NCBI RefSeq assembly: GCF_042477335.2
Contig: NC_091255.1
Location: forward strand, 29,676,501 to 29,740,500
Direction of reading: 5' to 3'
Source of the DNA: Ovis canadensis
Taxonomy: Eukaryota > Chordata > Mammalia > Artiodactyla > Bovidae
DNA: 64,000 nucleotides
How positions within the stretch are numbered: position 1 is the first letter of the stretch; every line of letters begins with the position of its first letter. The notes under the pieces are model-generated. The model had not been told where the DNA came from. It was given only the letters and a program-made list of their open reading frames with translations, and did no database searches. The position numbers and the translations under genes were made by a program. Shown here piece after piece: positions 51,480 to 63,508 of the stretch.

Positions 51480-51950
51480 ATAAACCATTTCACATAAAAA
51501 AGGTCCGTGGATTGTAACTTTCCTAGAGGCAGAAGCCATGTGTATAAAATTTACTTTTTATGTAGCACCTAGCTACACAAACTCTTAAATGATTTTTGGC
51601 ACAACAGTGATTTTGATCATCTGTGACTGAATCTGTAGTCATTTGCAATGAAGAAAGGGAGGTGGCAATTATCCATTTTTATTGCTTAGTATGAATAAAT
51701 AAACCAGATAAATCATATTCCTCTCAGAACTCCCCCCTCCAAAAATACATTTTAGCAAGGTTATTATTCTAATGTCTGTCTTTTTCACACAAATTAGGTA
51801 GCCAAAAGAGTTTCACTTCATTTCACTTTGTAATTTCAAAAGTTAATGAGGATGATGATAATGTTTTAAAAATTCAATTGCATTATTACTGCTGTTTTGT
51901 TTGTTTGTTTCTAACGCTAGTGATGATGACTACTGTGGTATTCTCCTGTT
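51480..51950. other. Intronic, no gene or repeat seen
   Basis: AT-rich; a short GTTT repeat at about 51896-51911. Confidence 0.5.
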
Positions 51951-51962
51951 TCCCTTAACACT

Positions 51963-52053
51963 GCTGCTGCTACTGCTAAGTCACTTCAGTCGATCCGACT
52001 CTGTGCAACCCCATAGACGGCAGCCCACCAGGCTCCCCTGTCCCTGGGATTCT
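51963..52053 (-). mobile_element. BOV-A fragment
   Basis: CTGCTGCTAC start to CCCTGTCCCTGGGATTCT. An 11-bp TSD, CCCTTAACACT, lies at 51952-51962 and 52054-52064. Its right TSD copy ends about 240 bp before the first coding exon. Confidence 0.9.
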
Positions 52054-52305
52054 CCCTTAACACTAGCCTAGTACTAATCTAGCTTTGGTCAGTAACAACA
52101 GTAATAACGGTAACACAGTTTGAGAAGTTTACTGGTTGAGAACTTATAACCATTCAATAGAATGGTGGGATGAGGTGGGGGTGGGGGCAGATTTTGATCT
52201 TTCAGAGCATTTTTGGTTGTTTGTTAATGTTTTCTTTCCCTCTTTTTGAAATTAATACTAGTCTGGTAATACTTTTTCTTACCATTTCATGATACCTTTT
52301 TGTAG

Positions 52306-52346
52306 TCCAGATGAGTGAGTCAGCACCTCAAGAGGAACCTGCTCAG
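52306..52346 (+). CDS. EFCAB5: First visible coding exon of a plus-strand gene, probably EFCAB5
   Basis: A pyrimidine-rich tract ending TTTTTGTAG precedes TCCAG then ATG (52311). Twelve codons follow, reading MSESAPQEEPAQ, and stop at a CAG/GTACCT donor. The exon ends in phase 0, matching the next exon. If the acceptor is the second AG, the exon starts at the ATG itself; I chose the first because its tract is better. The gene name rests on position: EFCAB5, an EF-hand protein of poorly known function, lies head-to-head with SSH2 in mammals. I do not recall its N-terminal sequence well enough to confirm it. No EF-hand is expected this early in the protein. Upstream non-coding sequence should connect back to the CpG island near 35 kb. 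Confidence 0.68.
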
Positions 52347-52659
52347 GTACCTGGTCTGCATAGTTTCTAACCATTTAACCATGAGAGGATTTGAGATTCA
52401 ATTTGGGAAGTTGAGATGCAATGTCGTATACTGTCATTGAATTATTTCTCTTTTTAATTGAAGTGTTCTCTGTTAAGTTTTGACAAAAATGAGGTCAACT
52501 AATAGTTGAGTCATAGTGGCCTGCTTCCAGTTGCTTGGTATTCTTGATATATAACAGGTCTGTTACTGTTTGAATTTTTTAATACAGCTACTCTATGTGA
52601 TTTTATTTGATATGATGTTTACTCATGTGAATTTTTTACATAAAAATCTTGCTATGCTA

Positions 52660-52920
52660 AGCTAGGTCACTTCAGTCGTGTCTGACTCTGTGTGACCCCA
52701 TAGACAGCAGCCCATGAGACTTCCCTGTCCCTGGGATTCTCCAGGCAAGAAGACTGGAGTGGGTTGCCATTTCCTTCTCCAATGCAGGAAAGTGAAAGTG
52801 AAGATGTTCAGTAGTGTCTGACTCTTCGTGACCCCGTGGACTGCAGCCTACCAGGCTCATCCGTCCATGGGATTTTCCATCAAGAGTACTGGAGTGGGTT
52901 GCCATTACTGTCTCCAAAAG
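52660..52920 (-). mobile_element. BOV-A2 dimer
   Basis: Two tandem BOV-A units in antisense. A 12-bp TSD, CTTGCTATGCTA, lies at 52648-52659 and 52921-52932. Confidence 0.92.
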
Positions 52921-53001
52921 CTTGCTATGCTAGAGTATAAAACATTAGTTTTATTTCCAGCCCCAACTGGATACCGTTTACTAAAACTGTGTCCATTTCA
53001 G

Positions 53002-53064
53002 GAAAATGGAAAAGAAGACAAAGAAAGGAACCAGGGAGGAAGTGAAGCAGAAGAGCTCATTCAG
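53002..53064 (+). CDS. EFCAB5: Second visible coding exon of the plus-strand gene, probably EFCAB5
   Basis: The acceptor TCCATTTCAG is followed by 63 nt in phase 0 coding ENGKEDKERNQGGSEAEELIQ, ending CAG/GTAGAG. The peptide is highly acidic and low-complexity (nine Glu/Asp in 21 residues), like the preceding exon, and joins it in frame without a stop. The intron between them (52347-53001) contains a BOV-A2 dimer whose right TSD copy ends at 52932, only about 70 bp before this exon. Two adjacent exons with compatible phase and open frame make a chance call unlikely. Gene naming is by synteny only. Confidence 0.7.
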
Positions 53065-53271
53065 GTAGAGTTTTCATGATGTTAATGCTGGAGAGTAACT
53101 GGAGAATTTAATTTTCCTAGGTGAAAAAAAAAAAGGTGTGGGTATTCAAAAAGATAAAATGGCAAATGGGAAAAACCAAACCCACGTTGATCATTAAGCT
53201 GACTCATCTGAGTCAGTTTCAGGAAACTTCCACAGAGAGGTAAATTATTTGTGAAGAGCTATTATGACTTT

Positions 53272-54903
53272 ATAGAAATGGTATGGACCTAACAGAAGCC
53301 GAAGATATTAAGAAGAGGTGGCAAGAATACACAGAAAAACTGTACAAAAAAGATCTTCACAACCCAGATAGTCACGTTCACTCACCTAGAGCCAGACATC
53401 CTGGAATGTGAAGTCAAGTGGGCCTTAGAAAGCATCACTACGAACAAAGCTAGTGGAGGTGATGGAATTCCAGTTGAGCTATTTCAAATCCTGAAAGATG
53501 ATGCTGTGAAAGTGCTGCACTCAATATGCCAGCAAATATGGAAAACTCAGCAGTGGCCACAGGGCTGGAAAATGTCGGTTTTCATTCCAATCCCAAAGAA
53601 AGGCAATGCCAAAGAATGCTCAAACTACTGCACAATTGCACTCATCTCACACACTAATAAAGTAATGCTCAAAATTCTCCAAGCCAAGCTTCAACAGTAC
53701 AGGAACTGTGAACTTCCTGATGTTCAAACTGGTTTTAGAAAAGGCAGAGGAATCAGAGATCAAATTGCCAATATCCACTGAATCATCGAAAAAGCAAGAG
53801 AGTTCCAAAAAACATCTATTTCTGCTTTATTGACTATGCCAAAGCCTTTGACTGTGTGGATAACAACAAACTGTGGAAAATTCTTCAAGAGATGGAGTAC
53901 CAGACCACCTGACCTGCCTCTTGAGAAATCTGTATGCCGGTCAGGAAGCAACAGTTAGAACTGGACATGGAACAACAGACTGGTTCCAAATAAGAAAAGG
54001 AGTACGTCAAGGCTGTATATTGTCACCCTGCTTATTTAACTTATATGCAGAATACATCATGAGAAACGCTGGGCTGGAAGAAGCACAAGCTGGAATCAAG
54101 ATTGCTGGGAGAAATATCAATAACCTCAGATATGCAGATGACACCACCCTTATTGCAAAAAGTGAAGAACTAAAGAGCCTCTTGATGAAAGTGAAAGGGG
54201 AGAGTGAAAAAGTTGGCTTCAAGCTCAACATTCAGAACACTAAGATCATGGCATCCGGTCCCATGACTTCATGGCAAATAGATGGGGAAACAGTGGAAAC
54301 CGAGAGAGACTTTATCTTTTTGGACTCCAAAATCACTGCAGATGGTGACTGCAGCCATGAAATTAAAAGCTTGTTCCTTGGAAGAAAAGCTATGACCAAC
54401 CTAGACAGCATACTAAAAAGCAGAGACATTACTTTGCCAACAAAGGTCCGTCTAGTCAAGGCTATGGTTTTTCCAGTAGTCATGTATGGATGTGAGAGTT
54501 GGACTATAAAGAAAGCTGAGCAGCGAAGAATTGATGCTTTTGACTGTGGTGTTGGAGAAGACTCTTGAGAGTTCCTTGGACTGCCAGGAGATCCAACCAG
54601 TCCATCCTAAAAGAGATCAATTGTGAGTGTTCATTGGAAGGATTGATGTTGAAGCTGAAACTCCAATACTTTGGCCACCTGATGTGAAGAGCTGACTCAT
54701 TTGAAAAGACCCTGATGCTGGGAAAGATTGAAGGAGGAAGGAAAAGGGGATGGCAGAGGATGAGATGGTTGGATGCCATCACCGACTCAATGGAGATGAA
54801 CTTGGGTAAACTCCGAGAATTGGTGATGGACAGGAAGGCCTGGCATGCTGCAGTCCATGGGGTTGCAAAGAGTTGGACATGACTGAGTGACTAAACTGAA
54901 CTG
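53272..54903 (+). mobile_element. BovB, 5'-truncated, sense to the host gene
   Basis: 1.6 kb of BovB with an 11-bp TSD, ATTATGACTTT, at 53261-53271 and 54904-54914. The reverse-transcriptase frame is open at 53506-53781 and again at 53873-54568 (YADD motif within NNLRYADDTTLI), but broken by a TGA in place of a Trp/Arg codon at about 53779 and by frameshifts. It begins about 200 bp downstream of the second coding exon. Confidence 0.93.
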
Positions 54904-55182
54904 ATTATGACTTTGTAAGTAAAGTTCGCTTTTTATAATCAGCACTGTTATCCTGCATATGACAGTCACCAGTTAATAGGGGAACTTCACTATCATTCTG
55001 AAAATGTAATTTCCAAGTTAATCATTTAAGTAACTTTGTGTTTAAATAAATAGAAGGCTTCTATGAGGAAAAATATTTTAGAGAAAAGGGGAGGCAAGTG
55101 AAAATAGTTAGATGGATTCACCATGAAGTTGACTAATTTGAGTCTTAAGATATTCTATTACCACCCTTTTAAAAGTATATCA

Positions 55183-55438
55183 GGGAGTTCCCTGGTGGTC
55201 CAGTGGTTGAGAATCTGCATTGCAATGCAGGGGACTCAGGTTTGATCCCTGTTTGGAAATCTAAGATCCTTGGTTGCCTCGGAGCAACCAAGCCCAAGCA
55301 CCATAACTAGAGCACCCACGTGCTGCAACTACTGAGCCCATGTGCCACAACTGCAGGGTCCATGTGCCCATAAAGAAAGATTGCATATGACACAATAAAG
55401 ATTCCACGTGCTTTGACCAAGACCAGCATAAATAAATA
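55183..55438 (+). mobile_element. tRNA-derived SINE, long form
   Basis: GGGAGTTCCCTGGTGGTCCAG start; several CACGTGCTGCAACTACTGAG-type units; A-rich tail. Confidence 0.88.
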
Positions 55439-55964
55439 TTCTAAATTAACTTTTACAAAAGTAGATCAGCATGAGTACAAAAAGCTATTTTACCACCATT
55501 TATTCATAAAGCTAAAGTTTACTTTCCTTAATGAAAATGAAAATGTTTTTCTCTCCACCACAAACTTGGAAAGTGATTCTAATAGTCAAAGAAAACAGCA
55601 GCATTTTCAAAGTTTCAGCGGTTCGATTTCACTCCGTTGTGGTCTCAAATTATGTTTTTAGAAACATAATTTCTAATTAACCCTTGTATAATTCAAGGAT
55701 TAATGTACATCTGGAATAATATTCTTAGCCTATTTCTTTGTTAGCCGTAGGAAGATATGATGGCGTGGTGACCCAATGAATGAAGCAAATAGACTGCGAT
55801 TACTGTTTTGCTTCTAATATAAAACATTAAATCCTAGGAAAATCAAGGAGGAATGTTTGGTAATTTTTACAAGGAATTTATCTGCATTCTTTCACTGGGA
55901 GAGCTGATGCAACTTTGATGAAAAGCAATTTATTTTTTAACTGGTGTTTCTTTTCTCCTTTCAG

Positions 55965-56046
55965 TCTTCACAGAGTATATCAGACAGTTCGGCGTTAGGC
56001 ACCTGCAACAATGTGACGGGAGCAGAAGCAAACAAAAAATCCCAAG
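55965..56046 (+). CDS. EFCAB5: Third visible coding exon of the plus-strand gene, probably EFCAB5
   Basis: A strong acceptor (GTTTCTTTTCTCCTTTCAG) precedes 82 nt that read in frame from the previous exon as SSQSISDSSALGTCNNVTG followed by AEANKKSQ. It ends AAG/GTAGAC in phase 1, so the next exon must begin with two bases completing a codon; it lies beyond this window or was not recognised before 64,000. The segment is serine-rich and polar, with no recognisable domain. The three exons together encode 60 residues plus one base with no stop. The 2.9-kb intron before it holds a sense-oriented BovB and a SINE. Confidence 0.68.
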
Positions 56047-56175
56047 GTAGACAACTAGCTTTTCTCCTACACACCAGAATGTAAAACCATTACGAAGTTT
56101 TCATTGGGGATGGATTCTTCAAGATTTTGCCTTTCAAAAATATAACACCAGGAATGAATATACACACACATACTT

Positions 56176-56741
56176 TTGTTATTGTTCAGTTGCTCAGTTG
56201 TGTCCGACTCTTTGCAACCCCACGGACTGCAGCACGCCAGGGTTCTCTGTCCTTTACCATCTACTAGAGCTGGCTCAAACTCATATCCATTGAGTCAGTG
56301 ATGCTGTCCAACTATGTCATCCTCTGTTGTCCCCTTTTCTTCTTGCCTTCAATCTTTCCCAGCATCAGGTCTTTTCTAATGAGTCAGCTCTTTGCATCAG
56401 GTGGCCAAAAGTACTGGAGCTTCAGTTTCAGGTCAGTCCTTCTAATGAATATTCAGGGTTGATTTCCTTTAGGATTGACTGGTTTGATCTCCTTGCAGTC
56501 CAAGGGACTCTCAAGAGTCTTCTCCAACACTACAGTTCAAAAGCATCAATTCTTCAGCATTTTGCCTTCTTTATGGTCCAACTCTCACATCCGTACATGA
56601 CTACTGGAAAAATCGTAGCTTTGACTATATGGACCTTTGTCAGCAAAGTAATGTCTCTGCATTTTAATATGCTGTCTAGCTGCATTTTAATATGCTGTCT
56701 AGATTTGTCATAGCTTTTCTTCCAAGGAGCAAGTGTCTTTT
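56176..56741 (-). mobile_element. BovB 3' fragment with internal 23-bp duplication
   Basis: Antisense BovB of the GTTGTTCAGTTGCTCAG subtype. A 23-bp unit (TGCATTTTAATATGCTGTCT + AGC) is tandemly repeated at 56658-56680 and 56681-56702. Confidence 0.9.
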
Positions 56742-56773
56742 ACATACATACATATATATGTGTGTATATATAT

Positions 56774-56889
56774 ATTTTTTTTTCCTATGGCATGCGACAT
56801 ATGGAATCTTAGTTCCCTGACCAAGGATAAAACCCAAGCCCCCTGCAGTGGAAACACTGAGTCTTAACCACTGGATCACCAGGGAAGTT
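56774..56889 (-). mobile_element. tRNA-derived SINE, short form
   Basis: Poly-T left end; right end CACTGGATCACCAGGGAAG. Confidence 0.85.
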
Positions 56890-56926
56890 CACCCAGGGAT
56901 ATTTTAAACGCAATTTGGGAAATAGT

Positions 56927-57072
56927 CAATGCGGGAGACCTGGGTTCGATCCCTGGGTTGGGAAGATACCTTGGCAAAGGGAACAGCTACCCACTCCAGT
57001 ATTTTGGCCTGGAGACTGTATGTCCATGCAGTTGCAAAGAGTGACCAGCTGAGTGACTTTCACTTTCGCTTT
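56927..57072 (+). mobile_element. Bov-tA SINE, partial
   Basis: CAATGCGGGAGACCTGGGTT, the B-box region and a shortened core. Confidence 0.85.
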
Positions 57073-57087
57073 GAAATATATTCCCTT

Positions 57088-57286
57088 CAGACCTACTGTA
57101 CAGCACATGGAACTTATAGCTCATGGAACTCTACTCAATGTTATGTGGCAGCCTGGACGGGAAGGCAGTTTGGGGGAGAATGGATACATGTATATATTTG
57201 GCTGAGTCTCACTACTGCCCACCTGAAACTATCACAAGGTTGTTAATTGGCTATACCCCAATACAAAATAAAAAGTTTAAAGAAAA
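57088..57286 (+). mobile_element. Very short ruminant L1 3' UTR insertion
   Basis: About 200 bp of L1_BT-type 3' end with poly(A). A 14-bp TSD, AAATATATTCCCTT, lies at 57074-57087 and 57287-57300. Confidence 0.9.
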
Positions 57287-57299
57287 AAATATATTCCCT

Positions 57300-58630
57300 T
57301 TACTTTCTATTGATACTTTTGAAGCAACTTTATTAATCTTGTACTTAAAGAGAAAATTTACCTAAGAGTGGACTGACACATAGCAGACAACCCATAAATA
57401 CAAAAATCTAGTGATTCAACCTGCCTATTGTTTTTCTTTCTTCTTTTTACCTTTGTACTTGACAACACATTTGTTCTGCTTGACTTTTAGCCCAATCCTT
57501 AATCCAAATTCTACATGATTATGCAGGTTGAAAATTTATATGATCAAAAGGTAACAACTAAATAGGCAAGATAGTCATCCCTTTTACTACTGTTCTTCTA
57601 ATTTTAGATACTTAGTGAAATCCTATACTACATAAATTTTTCACAATATTTAAAATTTAACAATTTATATTTTAGTTACTTGAAATTCTTTCAAATTTAG
57701 TTTACAGCTGTCAAGTGTTTAATATGTGCTAGCACAGAGTTGGACACGACTGAAGTGACTTAGCAGCAGCAGCAGGCTGAACTATAATAATAACTATTAA
57801 AGCATTTTCTAAACTATAATTTGCTATGTAGATGCTGGCTATAACTTATAGATGCTTACTCTTCTCAAAGTATTTTTCTGTGTTTTAAACCAATTAAAAG
57901 AATTATTTACATTTCTTCTTATTAGTACATATTATAGTACATACATATGAAGAATCAAACTATTCAGCATTTATTTTGCCTTTATTATAAACTTTCACAG
58001 TTCACTAACTTTTAAAAAGTTTCTTGGCAAGTCCTTCCCTTCCTGCTCCCTACCACCAGTTTCCTGATTTTGCTTCCTCCTCACTCCCTCCCTCCACCAC
58101 CACTACCCCATAAATCCCTTTGCCTTTACCATACTCACATGGACCAGGTTTATAAATAAACTCTTTCATTTTAAACTTGCTAAACAAAATTGTGATCTAG
58201 GTAATTCCCTATAAATTTAATTAGGTGTTCACTTTAATTAGTTTATGGCCAAATCTGTACCTGCAAATCACATGTGTATTCCATGCTTTAATTTATTGCC
58301 TCTCTAGAAAACCTATCAAGAGTTTATGGTCTTTCCTGTTCTCATACTTTGAATTTGTTGCTGCTTTATAATGTACGATAGAGGGAAATGTATTGTTTGA
58401 GTAAGTCTGTTCATTCCCAGTATATGATATACATTGAAAATATTGCAGTTGCTTGTAGCAATATCAAATGCAATGCAATGTATTTATTTATTCAGTGATC
58501 AGTCACTATTAATTTTAATATTCTAAATCTCCCTTTGTAAATATGTATGTGTTTGTGTATGTGTGTGTGTGTAATAAGTGGGAAGAGGAACTGTTATTCC
58601 AATTTCAACACATCAAAAGAAGTGTCTTTA
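57300..58630. other. Presumed EFCAB5 intron, no gene
   Basis: AT-rich. Contains a 44-bp BOV-A scrap at 57732-57775 (GAGTTGGACACGACTGAAGT...CAGCAGCAGCAG) and a TG-rich tract near 58540-58573. Confidence 0.55.
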
Positions 58631-58642
58631 TCTTTGTTATAT

Positions 58643-58868
58643 GCTGTGTTGTGCTTAGTTGCTTCAGTCGTGTCTGACTCTTTGTGACCCTGTGGACTGT
58701 AGCCCTCCAGGCTCCTCTGTCCATGGGATTCTCCAGGCAAGAATACTGGAGTGGGTTGCCATGCTCTCCTCCAGGGGATCTTCCCAACCCAGGGATCAAA
58801 CCTGTGTTTCCTGCATCTCTGCATTGCAGGCATATTCTTTACCACTGAGCCACCAGGGAAGCCCATCC
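58643..58868 (-). mobile_element. Bov-tA SINE, full length
   Basis: Core and tRNA-like end GAGCCACCAGGGAAGCCC. TSD TTGTTATAT at 58634-58642 and 58869-58877. Confidence 0.92.
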
Positions 58869-58879
58869 TTGTTATATAC

Positions 58880-61035
58880 TTGTCAAAATTAAAATGATGT
58901 TATTTTGCCAGGAAGCTCCTAGAATATACTCAAATACTTATCTTTGCATAGAAAATATTGTGTCTAAATGTATCATGTGAATTCCTCATTTCTTTCCCTG
59001 GTTATTACATTTTTCAGGCTATGAGCTCAACTTGTATTTTGAGAAATTTTGCTTCTTTTTTTATTCATTTCCTCAGCTTTCTTATTACACAGCCCTAAGT
59101 TTTAAAAAATTCTGCAGGAAAATACCTTTTCCTATAGCTATTGAATTTTCATGCCAATAGTTTTAATAGTGCTTCTTTTCCTCCTCTCACAGTAGTTTTT
59201 CTATATTATGTACAAATGTTAAGAAATCCTGACAAGATCAAGCCTGCTGAGCTTCAGACAGGACCTGTGTTTTAAGAGAACATAGCACATATGTTGAGTA
59301 GCCCTGCTGGGTCAATTTTCACCAGTTCAATCAGCAGCCAGTCCCTCTAATGCTGTATGCCTTCTGTGAAGAAAGAGTCTGCTAGAGCTTATTATAATGT
59401 GACTTATAATTCATTCCTATTTGTGTCCTTAAATAGAGTTGTGCTGAGGCCATGCCCAGCAGTGGGCCAGGTACTGAGTGCAGAAAATGATGAAAGTCAT
59501 TTATAAATGTCATTGGACCTTTCAGAATATGAATAAGGAATTTTTTTGTGTTTCTACTTCTTTAATTGAAAGCATTTGTGCCCATAGTACCTGAATAGGA
59601 CTTTGTATGTTAGAAGGTGGGTTAATACAGAGTGAAGATGTGCATGTTGGGTAAGTATTTGAAAAGCTCTTAATTCCATAGAAGTTTAGAAAGTCCTAAA
59701 AAAAGAATTTCAGTGGTTAGCATAGTGCCTGGCACTATGACATCAATAAGTACTTATTGAGTGAATATGTAACTGAATCAATCTATCTGTAAAAGATTTA
59801 GGACTATATAAGCATAGGCTAGAAAACCCAGTATTTGCTTGAAACTGTATTCAATTAAACTCTTTAATTAATTTTCCACTGGAGCAGTGCTGTAATTTAT
59901 GAATTCAGAGATCACCCAATCAAAGGACTGCTACTGATAGGCTTATTCAGAATCCTGATTTACTGACCCTGCTATTGATGTGGTCTTTTGTGTGACCCTT
60001 TTATTTTGTTGGTTTTGTGGCTCTAAGAGAGTAGTGTTTGACCAGAGTTGTAACCAAACATACGTCTACTTCCATTCTGCATGTTGGTGGGGAGAGAGCA
60101 AGCACTAGGATTATTGCTTAGCAACCTCTAATACCAAGCACCCTAGAGGAGCACTAGCAGTCTGCAGCAAAGATAAGAGAATGCCCTAGTTCATTTGTAA
60201 GTTTACTAATGAGCCATGCAGATGCCTAGATATTAAGTTGCTGTACATCTGGAGGAGGGATATCTGTCTTGGGTTATGCTGAAGAGGTTAAAAAGAAAGA
60301 GAGACTGCATTTTTAAAATTTAAGTTATGTGAGATAGATTTCTACTGTTCAAATTGAAATTTTAATAATACATCCTTCTTTAAACTTTTCTTCTTGTAGT
60401 TTCTGTGATTCTAATGTATCCTGTTTTCCTCCCACCTCCCTAGTCACTCTCAGACTCCCATGTAAATGTACTTTATCTGCCTATTCTAAGATGTTGCACA
60501 AAATTCCTTTTATGGTCCTCTTCTCACTCTAGACACTCTGAGTGAGCTCATCCAATAATAATAATAGTAATAATGACTATAAATGCTTCAGGATATATGT
60601 GTTATATATATAATTTCATATATGTATATGTATAATTTTCTCATCATGATTATCCTACAAAGTATAATTATATTCCCATCTGATAGAAATAGAGTCTAAG
60701 TTTATTAGCTTATTCTATAAGAAACTACTATATGTTAGAGCTGAAATTTGAATCCTGATACTTCTTATTCCAATGCCTATAATTTTTTTTAACACAGTGT
60801 TTATTCATTCATCAAATACTTGAGTGCTTACTATGTTTCTGACACTGTTCTAACCACTGCTAACTAAGAATTCAGTAGTAACCAACACGGACAACATATC
60901 TTCATTAATGAGTCTTAATTTCGAAAGATGGGTTAAAAAAAGATTATTCTTCCTAAAAGATCTATGGGTTTAGCCAGTGTCATAAGGCAAATAAGGAATA
61001 TAAAAATTATAAAAGTTATCAAGGAAAAAATAGAA
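58880..61035. other. Presumed EFCAB5 intron, no gene
   Basis: 2.1 kb without young repeats. About 60800-60900 resembles an old interspersed repeat (TTCATTCATCAAATACTTGAGTG). No exon recognised. Confidence 0.5.
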
Positions 61036-61039
61036 ATAT

Positions 61040-61945
61040 CTTTTCTTTTTAACAGATGAACAAAACAATCAGTGTAAGTTTATCAAGGTTTCTGGATACA
61101 AAGTCAATATACAAAAACAATTGTATTTCTATTATATATTAGCAACAAACAGACAATGAAAATTTTAAGATCCAATTTTAATGTCTTACAACCCCCTAAA
61201 TATCTCAAAGTAAGTCTAACCAAAAATGAACAAAACCTCTACACTGAAACTATAAAGCATAATTAAAAGAAATTAAAGATGACCTAAATAAATGAAAATA
61301 TATACCTTATTCATGAATTAGAAGGCTTAATGTTGTTAAGATAGTGGTGCTTTCTCAACTGACCTCTAGCTTCACTGTATTTCTAATAAAAATTTATGCA
61401 GGGTTCTATATGTGTGTCTGTGTGTTTATAAAATGACAATTTGATTCTAAAATTTATGTAGAGGTACAAAAGACCCAGAAAAGCCAAGGAAATCTTGAAA
61501 AACACAGCTAGAGGATTTATATTTCTAAATATCAAGATTTATAGTTAAGTAACAAAAATTAGGACAGTATGACATTGGCATAAAAATAGACAAGCCAATG
61601 GAACAGAGTCCAGTTGAAAATCTTGTATTGAAAATAAGAATGATGCCAAAATGGAAAATATGTATTTTTGAGTCCTACCTCACCCCACATATGAAGACAA
61701 ATTCTGCATGTATTATAGATGTAAATATGAATGATAAAATAGTAAATAATTTTAGAAGAACAATGGAGAATATTACCGCAGTTTGGGGGTAGACAAAGAT
61801 TGCTTAAACAAAACACAAAAGATGCTGACTATAAAATAAATAAATGAGGAATGGACACATTAAAATTAAGAATTTTATTTTTGTTCATTAGAAAACACCA
61901 TTAAGAGAGTGAAAAGCCAAGCAAAATATGAGAAAAGATACTTAC
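61040..61945 (+). mobile_element. Old L1 ORF2 remnant
   Basis: L1-like order (GGATACAAAGTCAATATACAAAA…CCAATGGAACAGAG…) with many stops. Confidence 0.7.
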
Positions 61946-61964
61946 AATACCTATGTTCACAAAG

Positions 61965-63500
61965 TTGATTCACGAATCATCACCATCCCTACTCAAGACT
62001 CTTTCATCATCCCTAACAAAAACTCTGTACCCATTAAACAGTATTTCCCCCTTCCCCTATTCCCTCACCCCATTGTGATTTCTATTCTACCTTCTGTCTA
62101 TGAATTTAGCTACCTCATATAAGTGGAACCATATAATATTTGTCCTTCTGTGTCTGGCATACTTCACTAAACATAATGTTTTCAAAGTCCATCCATGTTG
62201 TTCAGTTCAGTTCAGTTCCTCAGTTGTGTCCGACTGTTTGATACCCCATGAACTGCAGCACACCAGGCCTCCCTGTCCATCACCAACTCCCAGAGTCAAC
62301 CCAAACCCATGTGCATTGAGTTGGTGATGCCATCCAACCATCTCATCCTCTGTTGTCCCCTTCTCCTGCCCTCAATCATTCCCAGCATCAGGGTCTTTTC
62401 TAATGAGTCAGCTCTTCACATGAGGTGGCCAAAGTATTGGAGTTTCAGTTACATATATCAAAATTTCATTTTTCTATGGATGAATTTCTGTTTTTTAAAT
62501 AACCATCAATCCTCCATTCTTTTATTTACTTTGTTCTTTTTATCCACCTTGACTTTATCTTGCAGCTTGCTGATTGATTGTTTTCTGATGTTCAAGCCAA
62601 TATATTGAAGATTTATTGTCAACAACAATCCTTTTTCATTTTCAAGTAATCTCTCTTGCTTTATTGGTTTGTTTAATTTATTTTTTTTTAATAAGCTTTT
62701 ATTTTTAGACTACTTGTTAAGTTTACCAAAACAAAAATTGTGAAGGTAATACAGAGAATTCCTCTCTACTCCATATCCAGTGTTACCTATTATTAATATC
62801 TTATGTTAGCATGGCATATTTGTCACTATCAAGGAGCCAGTATTGATACATTATAACTAACTAAGATCCATACGTTATTCAGATTTCCTTAGTCTTACCT
62901 AGTGTTCTTTTGCTGCTCCAGGAAACCTCTCTTGGATACCAAATTTAGTTGTCATGTCCTTTTAGACTTTTCTTTGCTCTAACAGTTTATCAGATGTCCT
63001 TGTTTTTTATGACCTTAACAGTGTTAGAGAGTACTATCAGGTATTTTTGCATAGTGGCCCTAATTGGGATTTGTCTGATTTTTTAAAAAATTCATAATGT
63101 GACTGAGATTATTGGTTTTTAGAGAGAGGTTACAGAGAAAAATTGCTACTGCCATTTCATCCTATCAAGCGTATCATATATGCCACCAGCACAGCTCATT
63201 TGTCACAATTAATGAGCCAATGTTGACTTTTCATTGTTGATATTAGCCTTGATCATCTACTGAGATAGTAGTTGTCATGTTTCTCCACTGTAAAGTTATT
63301 CTTTTTCCTCTGTTTCTTTATTTCCCCTATTTCTAACTGTACTCTTTGAGAAGTCACTATGCACACCCCGCACTTAAAGAGAAGAGAATTACACTCTAGT
63401 GCCTTGAGGGCAGAGTACATAAGTTATTTGGAATACTTCTGCACAGGAGATTTTTCTATTTCCCCCATTTATTTATTTATTGAAGTATTTGTTTATATCA
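61965..63500 (-). mobile_element. Old L1 3' UTR remnants, split by BovB
   Basis: Antisense L1M 3'-like sequence at about 61965-62200 (GTGTCTGGCATACTTCAC, CCATCCATGTTG) continuing after the BovB (ATATCAAAATTTCATTTTTC) and again at about 62690-63330. Limits are approximate. Confidence 0.5.
62201..62450 (-). mobile_element. BovB 3' fragment
   Basis: Antisense BovB 3' end from TTCAGTTCAGTTCAG to TATTGGAGTTTCAGTT, inserted in an old L1. Confidence 0.9.
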
Positions 63501-63508
63501 GTATCAAT

